A stretch of DNA of 64,000 nt, taken from Oceanicoccus sp. GTDB taxonomy: Bacteria; Pseudomonadota; Gammaproteobacteria; Pseudomonadales; Dasaniaceae. The position numbers were made by a program, and so were the translations under genes. The stretch lies in the NCBI RefSeq assembly GCF_029238675.1, contig NZ_JAQWFR010000017.1:1-64000 (forward strand), given 5' to 3'. The notes under the pieces were generated by a model. That model did not search any database. It saw only the letters and a list, made by a program, of their open reading frames with translations, and was not told the origin of the DNA. Of the stretch, positions 57,559 through 64,000 are shown one piece after another (the first letter of the stretch is position 1; each line of letters starts with the position of its first letter).

Positions 57559-60045
57559 TTAGAAACCAAACTGCAGGCTGTTATCAATGCCATGTAGCTG
57601 ATCTTTAAACTGTGATTGTATCCTGGCCATGGCTTGTTCCGTATCCGCTTCGAAGCGAAGAATCAGCATGGGTGTGGTATTGGACGCCCTGACCAGCCCC
57701 CAGCCATCGGGAAAATCTACCCGCAGGCCATCGAGGGTTGAGATTTTACCCTCATCGAATTGAGCGCTGTTAACCAGTTGCTCAATAATCGCAAATTTTT
57801 GCGACTCGGTGGTGGTAACTTTCAATTCCGGTGAACCAAAGCTTTCAGGGAAGGCTTGCAGTTGTAAGTCGAGGTCAGGGTCTGTGGTACTTAGGATTTC
57901 AATTAAGCGTGCGGCGGCATACATGCCGTCATCAAAACCAAACCAGCGCTCTTTAAAGAAGATATGACCACTGAACTCACCGCCTAGCAGGGCGCCGGTT
58001 TCTGCCATTTTTTCCTTCATAAAGGAGTGGCCAGTTTTCCACATAATGGGGCGGCCGCCATAGTTGCTAATCAGGGTATTAAGGTTGCGCGTGCATTTCA
58101 CATCGAATAACACATCAGCACCGGGGTTACGTGAAACCACATCTTGCGCCAGTAGCATTAACAGACGATCTGCTGGTACGGATTGACCTGACGCGGTCAC
58201 CACCCCTAGTCGGTCGCCATCGCCGTCAAAGGCTATACCCAGGTCGGCCTGTTGCTCTTGCACCACATTTTTCAAATCTGCCAGATTCGCTTCAACAGAG
58301 GGGTCTGGATGATGGTTCGGGAAGTTACCATCAACTTCACAGTATAGGGGTATAACCTCGCAACCAAGCTCCTCAAACAAGCGAGGTGCAATTGCCCCGG
58401 CTACGCCGTTGCCGGCATCAAGGACTATTTTCAGGGGCTGGGCGATGGCGATATCATTAATAATGTAATCGATATAACTCTGCTCGATCTCCTGCGCCTG
58501 ATATTGGCCTGCGCCTGTAACCAGGTTTTTGGTAATGACTCGGTCTTTTAATGCGCTAATCGCTGCTCCAGACAGGGCTTTACCATCAATTACAATCTTA
58601 ATACCGTTGTACTCCGGCGGGTTGTGGCTGCCGGTAATCATAACGCCACTTTGAGTACCCAGCTGGTGAGTCGCAAAATACATCAGCGGGGTTGGTTGGG
58701 TGCCGATATCAATCACATCGCGGCCACTGTCCGTCAGGCCTTTAACCAGGGCATCGCGGATGGTTGGTGAACTATGGCGACCATCCGCCGCGACGATAAC
58801 CTTTTGTTGACCCCGGTCCAGTGCTTCACTGCCTATAGCCAGGCCGATGGCGTAAACCACCTCATCGGTCAACTCGGTATCCGCCAGTCCCCTGATATCG
58901 TAGGCTCGGAAAATATCTTCCGGCAGGGTCTCAGGGATGACGGGGTCGTTACTGTCTTCTATTTCATCGAGCTCCAGCAGGGGTTCTTCCTCGGCAACCG
59001 GTGCCGCAGTCGCGGCAGCTTTCGGTGATGCTGGAACGGTTGCTGGGACACTGGCCAGCTTTTCAGTGAGCTGCTCTGCTGCGTTACTAAAGCCCGGCAG
59101 TGTAAAGTCAGATTTGTTTTTGGTTTTGGCCTTGAGCAATGCCGCTAAATTTTCGGCCAGTGTTTTTTGCAGGGTGATCAGTAAATTACCGGCGGCTATC
59201 AAAGTAACGATTAATGCAATCCCCATAATGAGCCACAGGGAATTAGCGCTATGGCCACTTTTAGCTACCAGCTCCGGCGAGGGTGAAAAGGTCAATTGCC
59301 ATTGTGAGACCAAAGCATCAGCGGTTACTTGATAATTGCTTTCGCCAGCCATGCCAACGGAGGCTATCAGGTGCTGCTTATTTTTAAACTGCTGGATTAG
59401 TTGGGTTTGCCCCAGGCTATTATCGAGTTGCCCCAGCAAATCTCGTAAATATTGATCACTCAGGGTGACTAAAAGCGCGGCACTGGCATAGTTTTTACTG
59501 TTAGATTTAACCGGCTCTGCCAAAGAAAATAACCACTTGCCTTCATACTGGTAAGCTTCTGGCTCAACATTGTTACCGTTGCTGACATGGCGCAATAAAT
59601 CCAGCTCAATATTATTGCGCAGCTCCCGGCTTTCCTTATTCAGTGATGCAATGCCCAGCGGGCCAAGTTCGATCAGTTTAACGCTGGTTGCTTCAGGAAA
59701 AGCGCGGCTTAATTCTTGACGGTAACGGGCAATGCTGACGTCATCCCTTGAATCCAGGGCGGCATGCAGTTGCTCGGAAAGGGCAATACTGGATAAGCGC
59801 AACCTGAGTTGGTTGAGGGCCTGGTCTAATAATGAGACCTGGCTATCCACTAGGCTTTGGGATTGTGATTCTATGCTGGCCTGGCTAATCATCGGCCGCT
59901 CGATCAACGCTACATAGCTAAAGGCCGCAGCAATCACAATAACGCTGAGAGTTGCACTGCTAATCAGGGTGCTTAGTAATTTATTCTGCGGCTTGCGGTT
60001 AGTATGTTCTGCCGATTTTTTGCTACTCTTTCTAGTCTTTGCCAT
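57559..60045 (-). CDS. algC: Membrane-anchored phosphomannomutase/phosphoglucomutase AlgC
   Basis: An 828-residue protein. A basic N-terminus, membrane helix (about 24-48), extracytoplasmic region (50-265), second helix (268-291), cytoplasmic linker (about 300-372), then a complete phosphohexomutase (375-828) with phosphoserine Ser473 in TGSHNPP, metal loop DGDGD (607-611) and FSGHIFF. AlgC interconverts mannose- and glucose-6-P with the 1-P forms for alginate and LPS. A similar long AlgC is known in Pseudomonas. The extracytoplasmic part may sense a signal. The dut gene usually found between coaBC and algC is absent. Confidence 0.88.
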   Translation of the reverse strand: MAKTRKSSKKSAEHTNRKPQNKLLSTLISSATLSVIVIAAAFSYVALIERPMISQASIESQSQSLVDSQVSLLDQALNQLRLRLSSIALSEQLHAALDSRDDVSIARYRQELSRAFPEATSVKLIELGPLGIASLNKESRELRNNIELDLLRHVSNGNNVEPEAYQYEGKWLFSLAEPVKSNSKNYASAALLVTLSDQYLRDLLGQLDNSLGQTQLIQQFKNKQHLIASVGMAGESNYQVTADALVSQWQLTFSPSPELVAKSGHSANSLWLIMGIALIVTLIAAGNLLITLQKTLAENLAALLKAKTKNKSDFTLPGFSNAAEQLTEKLASVPATVPASPKAAATAAPVAEEEPLLELDEIEDSNDPVIPETLPEDIFRAYDIRGLADTELTDEVVYAIGLAIGSEALDRGQQKVIVAADGRHSSPTIRDALVKGLTDSGRDVIDIGTQPTPLMYFATHQLGTQSGVMITGSHNPPEYNGIKIVIDGKALSGAAISALKDRVITKNLVTGAGQYQAQEIEQSYIDYIINDIAIAQPLKIVLDAGNGVAGAIAPRLFEELGCEVIPLYCEVDGNFPNHHPDPSVEANLADLKNVVQEQQADLGIAFDGDGDRLGVVTASGQSVPADRLLMLLAQDVVSRNPGADVLFDVKCTRNLNTLISNYGGRPIMWKTGHSFMKEKMAETGALLGGEFSGHIFFKERWFGFDDGMYAAARLIEILSTTDPDLDLQLQAFPESFGSPELKVTTTESQKFAIIEQLVNSAQFDEGKISTLDGLRVDFPDGWGLVRASNTTPMLILRFEADTEQAMARIQSQFKDQLHGIDNSLQFGF

Positions 60046-60156
60046 TGCGTCCGTGGTTGCTCAATGAGTTGTAGTGTTGTCGGTGGAAACGATTCACTTA
60101 GTTTAGTGTTTTTTGGATAATTTGCTGGGAAATTACCCGGCAATGCCCCGGTTTTG

Positions 60157-61365
60157 TTAAGTGGCTTGGTTCTCTTTGTAAGACTGTGATATTTCCTTGA
60201 GTAAACAACGACTTAATTGTTGTTTGGACGCCGTGGGCAAGGCCTTTTCTCCCTTGTTCCAAATGACCGTAACGGCATTGTTGTCGCTGTTAAAGCCAAT
60301 CTCGGCATTCGAGACATCATTGGCGATAATCAAATCCAGGTTTTTCTTCACAAGCTTGCCTTTGGCATAGCTAACAACATCCTGTGTTTCAGCGGCAAAG
60401 CCGACGGTAAAGGGCCGCTGCTTATGGCTGGCTACGGCGCTGATAATATCGGGGTTGCGTACCAGTTCAATGGACATGGTATCGACTGACTTTTTAATTT
60501 TCTGCTTCACGCTGGTGGCTGGGCGGTAGTCGGCAACAGCGGCGGCACCGATAAATATATCGCACTTGGCCAGGCTATCCAGTGTTGCCCGATGCATTTG
60601 TTCTGCACTTTCTACATCAATACGCTGAGCTCTGTCGGGGGTAGCCAGGGATACCGGGCCGGCGATCAGGGTAACGGAGGCTCCGGCTTCAATAGCAGCC
60701 TGTGCTAATGCAAAGCCCATTTTGCCGGAGCTGTGATTGCTGATGTAGCGTACCGGGTCGATAGCCTCCCGGGTGGGGCCGGCTGTAATCACGACATTTA
60801 TCCCATCGAGCTCACGGGATTGAAACTGGTCGGCGGTCATTTCTGCCAGTGTGGCGGCTTCCAGCATACGTCCGGGGCCAATATCCCCGCAGGCTTGTGA
60901 GCCATCGCCGGGACCAAAAATAGCGACCTGCCTGTCAATCAGTGTTTGCAAGTTGGCTTGGGTCGAGCTGTCACGCCACATAGCCTGATTCATAGCCGGT
61001 GCAATGGCAATGCCGGCATCGGTTGCCAAACAGAGGGTGGTCAACAGGTCATCGGCCTGCCCGGAGGCCAGCCTGGCCATAAAATCTGCACTGGCGGGAG
61101 CTACTACGACCAAATCAGCCCAGCGGGCTAACTCGATATGGCCCATAGCAGCTTCAGCTTCGGTATCCAGTAGATCATAGTGAACAGGGTTGCCGGATAG
61201 TGCCTGTAGCGTTAGCGGGGTAATAAATTCCTGTGCCCCTTTAGTCATAACGACTCTCACTTCAGCACCAAAGTCCTGCAGGCGACGGATTAACTCGGCA
61301 GCTTTATAGGCAGCAATACCGCCGGTGACTCCCAGCAATATCTGTTTGTTGTTAAGTTGTTGCAT
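60157..61365 (-). CDS. coaBC: Bifunctional PPC synthetase/decarboxylase CoaBC
   Basis: A 402-residue fusion. The N-terminal CoaC flavoprotein decarboxylase has [16 protein letters not shown], the active His in [10 protein letters not shown] and [10 protein letters not shown]; the C-terminal CoaB synthetase has [20 protein letters not shown]. It makes 4'-phosphopantetheine for coenzyme A. I start at ATG 61365 ([12 protein letters not shown]); the frame open to 61527 overlaps divergent radC and is not coding. Confidence 0.95.
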   Translation of the reverse strand: MQQLNNKQILLGVTGGIAAYKAAELIRRLQDFGAEVRVVMTKGAQEFITPLTLQALSGNPVHYDLLDTEAEAAMGHIELARWADLVVVAPASADFMARLASGQADDLLTTLCLATDAGIAIAPAMNQAMWRDSSTQANLQTLIDRQVAIFGPGDGSQACGDIGPGRMLEAATLAEMTADQFQSRELDGINVVITAGPTREAIDPVRYISNHSSGKMGFALAQAAIEAGASVTLIAGPVSLATPDRAQRIDVESAEQMHRATLDSLAKCDIFIGAAAVADYRPATSVKQKIKKSVDTMSIELVRNPDIISAVASHKQRPFTVGFAAETQDVVSYAKGKLVKKNLDLIIANDVSNAEIGFNSDNNAVTVIWNKGEKALPTASKQQLSRCLLKEISQSYKENQAT

Positions 61366-61470
61366 ATTTTTGTCGGTGCACTCTCGGCAAATCAGGACAG
61401 AGATTGTAAGATATGTGTTCTCTCTAGGATAGGGAGAACAACACTTTCCCCCAACTTCAAGGACGATATT

Positions 61471-62145
61471 ATGGCTATTACTGATTGGCCCAGCGCCGAA
61501 CGACCTCGTGAAAAACTGATTAAGCAAGGCCCCGCGGCCTTATCCGATGCTGAGTTACTGGCTATTTTCCTGCGTACGGGAACACCGGGACTCACCGCAG
61601 TAGATTTAGCACGCCTGCTAATCAAGCAATATGGCAGCCTTAGGGAACTGCTGGATGCAGATTTAGCCCGCTTCTGTGAGGGCTGCGGTTTGGGTGAAGC
61701 CAAATACACCCAGTTGCAGGCAGTGCTGGAAATGTCCCGGCGGCATATGTATGAGCAGCTGGTCAGGGGCGATGGGCTGACCAACCCGCGCTTGACCCGC
61801 CAGTACTTGGAGAGTTGTTTGAAGGGCAAGCCCCAGGAGCAGTTCTGTTGTCTGTTTATGGACAGCCAGCACCGGGTTATCGTTTTTGAAACCTTATTTT
61901 ATGGCACGATTGACGGCGCCAGTGTTTATCCACGAGAGGTGGTGAGACGCTGTTTGCACCACCATGCCGCTGCGGTCATATTGGCCCACAATCACCCCAG
62001 TGGTGTGGCTGAACCCAGCCAGGCAGATATGCGTATTACTCGTATCCTGGTCGATGCCCTAAAGTTGGTTGATATCAGGGTGCTGGATCATTTTGTGGTT
62101 GGCGATGGTGAAGTAGTCTCTTTTGCGGAAAGAGGGCTTATTTGA
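61471..62145 (+). CDS. radC: RadC family JAB-domain protein
   Basis: A 224-residue RadC/YeeS-type protein. Start ATG 61471 with AAGGA seven bases ahead. An N-terminal helix-hairpin-helix (about 40-95) is followed by a JAB1/MPN-like domain with the metal site in [18 protein letters not shown]. The role in DNA repair is unproven despite the name. Divergent from coaBC, as in Pseudomonas. Confidence 0.93.
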   Translation: MAITDWPSAERPREKLIKQGPAALSDAELLAIFLRTGTPGLTAVDLARLLIKQYGSLRELLDADLARFCEGCGLGEAKYTQLQAVLEMSRRHMYEQLVRGDGLTNPRLTRQYLESCLKGKPQEQFCCLFMDSQHRVIVFETLFYGTIDGASVYPREVVRRCLHHHAAAVILAHNHPSGVAEPSQADMRITRILVDALKLVDIRVLDHFVVGDGEVVSFAERGLI

Positions 62146-62176
62146 GCCAATTTTTTGCGCTTTTTCCAAGTTTAAG

Positions 62177-62205
62177 TTGCGATCACATAGGTGTTCTGGT
62201 ATAAA
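62177..62205 (+). promoter_or_regulatory. Sigma-70 promoter for rpmB-rpmG
   Basis: TTGCGA (62177-62182), exactly 17 bp, TATAAA (62200-62205), then GTCGCGC. The GC-rich stretch after the -10 is typical of growth-regulated ribosomal-protein promoters. It starts about 90 bases before rpmB, a leader that could carry feedback regulation. Confidence 0.65.
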
Positions 62206-62304
62206 GTCGCGCTCCGTTGGGGGAGGTGCTCTCGGATAAGTTGGGCGCCATGCTTTACACCCCACAAACAGTTTTTTATTAATTAGTCTTGGAAGGGACG
62301 AATC

Positions 62305-62541
62305 ATGTCCAGAGTATGTCAGGTTACCGGCAAACGCCCAGTAACAGGAAACAATGTTTCCCACGCAAAAAACCGCACGCGTCGTCGTTTTTTGCCCAAC
62401 TTACATCGTCATCGTTTTTGGGTAGAAAGTGAAAATCGCTTTGTTTCTCTTCGTGTATCTGCAAAAGGTATGCGTATCATTGATAAAAAGGGTATCGACG
62501 TCGTTTTAGCTGACTGTCGTTCTCGTGGCGAGAAGGTATAA
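62305..62541 (+). CDS. rpmB: Large-subunit ribosomal protein L28 (bL28)
   Basis: A 78-residue L28. [20 protein letters not shown] at the N-terminus and [20 protein letters not shown] near the C-terminus are standard. Length equals E. coli L28. It precedes rpmG by 10 bp in a two-gene operon. Confidence 0.98.
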   Translation: MSRVCQVTGKRPVTGNNVSHAKNRTRRRFLPNLHRHRFWVESENRFVSLRVSAKGMRIIDKKGIDVVLADCRSRGEKV

Positions 62542-62551
62542 GGAGTAGATC

Positions 62552-62719
62552 ATGGCTAAAAGCGCACGCGATAAGATCAAATTGGTTTCTACTGCTGGTA
62601 CAGGTCACTTCTACACCACAGACAAAAACAAACGCAACACCCCTGACAAGATGGTATTTAAAAAATACGATCCTGTTGTGCGTAAGCACGTTGAATATAA
62701 AGAATCTAAAATCAAGTAA
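62552..62719 (+). CDS. rpmG: Large-subunit ribosomal protein L33 (bL33)
   Basis: A 55-residue L33 read directly from the sequence. It starts [20 protein letters not shown] and ends VEYKESKIK. The zinc-binding cysteines of some L33 forms are absent, as in E. coli, so this is the zinc-independent type. AAGGAG lies seven bases before the ATG. Length equals E. coli L33. Confidence 0.97.
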   Translation: MAKSARDKIKLVSTAGTGHFYTTDKNKRNTPDKMVFKKYDPVVRKHVEYKESKIK

Positions 62720-62739
62720 TTGATGGCAGGTTCTAAAAT

Positions 62740-62765
62740 AGCCCGACTTAGTTCGGGCTTTTTTG
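62740..62765 (+). terminator. Intrinsic terminator of rpmB-rpmG
   Basis: AGCCCGA / TCGGGCT stem with loop CTTAGT, followed by TTTTTT. It lies 21 bp after the rpmG stop. Confidence 0.9.
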
Positions 62766-62778
62766 TGCCCATAGTATT

Positions 62779-62838
62779 GTCATTCCCGCGAAGGCGGGAT
62801 CCCAGAGACACTAGACTCCCGCGTTCGCGGGAATGACG
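62779..62838. repeat. 60-bp two-hairpin variant of the dispersed repeat
   Basis: Left arm GTCATTCCCGCgaaGGCGGGA and right arm CTCCCGCgttcGCGGGAATGACG are kept; the central hairpin is replaced by TCCCAGAGACACTAGA. It ends 9 bp before the mutM start, the only copy at a gene start. Confidence 0.8.
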
Positions 62839-62847
62839 GTTAGGTCC

Positions 62848-63663
62848 ATGCCTGAATTACCCGAAGTAGAAACCACTCGACGAGGTATAGAGCCTCATCT
62901 TCAAGGGCGCACTATCAAGAAGCTGGTAGTGCGCCAGCCCAGCCTACGCTGGCCGGTACCGGATAACTTGCCCCGCCTGATGAAAGGTAAAGTTATTCAA
63001 TCCGTTGAGCGGCGGGCAAAATATATCCTGCTTAAATTATCCAACGGTAGCGCTATTCTCCATCTGGGTATGTCAGGCAGTTTACGAATTATCGAAGCCG
63101 ATGAGCCTCCTATGGCTCATGATCATGTCGATATGATGCTGGATAGTGGCCAGGCTTTGCGCTTTACCGACCCGCGCCGTTTTGGCTGCCTGCTATGGCA
63201 GGGGGTTAAAGAAGACACCCATAAATTGCTAGCATCCCTGGGCCCTGAGCCGCTATCGGACCAATTTGACGGCGAACGTTTGTTTCAGTTATCTCGCGGG
63301 CGCAAATCAGCGGTTAAGACCTTTATTATGGATAATAAAAATGTGGTCGGCGTAGGGAATATTTATGCCAACGAGGCCTTATTTGCCGCCGGTATCAGGC
63401 CAGACCGTGCGGCGGGCAAAATATCCAAACAGCGCTATTTGCTCCTGGCCGATGAAATTAAGATAGTTTTAGCCAAAGCTATAGAGCAGGGCGGCACCAC
63501 CCTGCGGGACTTTGTTGGAGGTGATGGCAAGCCGGGTTATTTTAAGCAGCAGCTTAAAGTTTATGGCCGAGGTGAGGAGCTCTGCCTGGTTTGTAAGGGG
63601 GAGTTAACCGAAATTCGCCTTGGCCAGCGCAGTACGGTTTATTGTCGTCGCTGCCAGCGCTAA
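62848..63663 (+). CDS. mutM: Formamidopyrimidine-DNA glycosylase
   Basis: A 271-residue Fpg removing 8-oxoguanine. The enzyme requires N-terminal Pro after Met, and ATG 62848 gives [13 protein letters not shown]; a start at 62833 would destroy it. The beta-turn Lys in RRAKYILL, the helix-two-turn-helix with [14 protein letters not shown], and the C-terminal zinc finger (CLVC ... CRRC) are intact. Ribosome site TAGGT lies between repeat and gene. Confidence 0.97.
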   Translation: MPELPEVETTRRGIEPHLQGRTIKKLVVRQPSLRWPVPDNLPRLMKGKVIQSVERRAKYILLKLSNGSAILHLGMSGSLRIIEADEPPMAHDHVDMMLDSGQALRFTDPRRFGCLLWQGVKEDTHKLLASLGPEPLSDQFDGERLFQLSRGRKSAVKTFIMDNKNVVGVGNIYANEALFAAGIRPDRAAGKISKQRYLLLADEIKIVLAKAIEQGGTTLRDFVGGDGKPGYFKQQLKVYGRGEELCLVCKGELTEIRLGQRSTVYCRRCQR

Positions 63664-63831
63664 AGCCTGGCCGTGTGCAAATTCACAGATTAGGGAGTTT
63701 TTTCGTTGCTGTTCGGGACGAAACTGGGATTTAAGTCTATGATTACTTGCAATATGGGTGTAACTGATTATCCCCAATAGAGTTTTGGTTATATCAAGAA
63801 GGCTTTAGAGAGATTTACGGAGAGAAAGAGC

Positions 63832-64000
63832 ATGTGGAAAATGATGCAAAAAGTGGCTGACAAACTGACTCGCGCTGGCTTAGTGCTTAGCATGGCAATG
63901 GTATTGTTATTCCCCCAGCTGGGTTATACCCAGGCGGTAGAAGAAGAGCCGTCAGCACTGGCCATGGCTGGAGATTTAGTGATTGCCAGACCATTATTAC
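63832..64000 (+). CDS. Incomplete membrane/secreted protein gene at right edge
   Basis: The first 56 codons of a gene cut by the window edge. It starts MWKMMQKVADKL, then an N-terminal hydrophobic segment (about 15-34) and EEEPSALAMAGDLVIARPLL. The AGDLVIARPLL stretch resembles a small family of gammaproteobacterial inner-membrane proteins that I cannot name. GGAG is 10 bases ahead. The partial length prevents assignment. Confidence 0.55.
   Translation, partial: MWKMMQKVADKLTRAGLVLSMAMVLLFPQLGYTQAVEEEPSALAMAGDLVIARPLL

Noticed and set aside
62477-62689. Minus-strand ORF across rpmB/rpmG
   Set aside because: Antisense to two certain ribosomal-protein genes.

Overview
The window is chromosomal DNA from a gammaproteobacterium, probably a marine relative of the Cellvibrionales/Spongiibacteraceae or a deep Pseudomonas relative. 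I infer this from protein content and gene order; I could not search a database. Many blocks keep an order I remember from Pseudomonas aeruginosa: comM-ubiK, glnK-amtB, xerC-DUF484-dapF-lysA-lptM, argH-algZ-algR-hemC-hemD-hemX-hemY, HDOD gene-recG-oxyR, ridA-spoT-rpoZ-gmk-yicC-rph-crc-pyrE, slmA-argB-algC, and coaBC-radC-rpmB-rpmG. I found no tRNA, rRNA gene body, CRISPR array, prophage or complete insertion sequence.

Layout. 1-380: a strong stable-RNA-type promoter pointing out of the left edge. 386-7768: a Fic-like protein with a degenerate catalytic motif, hexR, uvrD, an orphan TRAP binding protein, comM and ubiK. 7977-22920: a nitrogen block with urease (ureDABCEFG), the urea ABC transporter (urtABCDE), a secreted glycine-rich protein, a TorF-type outer-membrane protein, glnK and amtB. 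It carries two well-spaced sigma-54 promoters and NtrC-like dyads, so urea uptake, urea hydrolysis, ammonium uptake and PII signalling look co-regulated by nitrogen limitation. 23001-24878: a small accessory island with a hipBA-type toxin-antitoxin pair (three operators exactly 40 bp apart) and a short cupin, bracketed by a 15-bp direct repeat derived from the amtB terminator. 25345-31701: a second PII gene, DUF523, xerC, DUF484, dapF, lysA, lptM and a DUF3187 protein. 31721-41432: argH, the algZ/algR two-component pair, heme genes hemCDXY, a GNAT-like gene and a YbaK-HDOD fusion. 41630-50962: recG, oxyR, an epimerase-like gene, an amino-acid-type binding protein with a small TonB-box-like partner, ridA, spoT, rpoZ and gmk. 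51007-63663: yicC, rph, a Crc-like ExoIII homologue, pyrE, a DUF4124 gene, slmA, argB, a long membrane-anchored AlgC, coaBC, radC, rpmB, rpmG and mutM. An incomplete membrane-protein gene runs off the right edge.

The most distinctive non-coding feature is a dispersed triple-hairpin repeat. Five copies are exactly 103 bp (one inverted), with several shorter derivatives. Nearly all sit within about 25 bp of a stop codon, often between convergent genes. A second, 20-26 bp palindrome family occurs twice.
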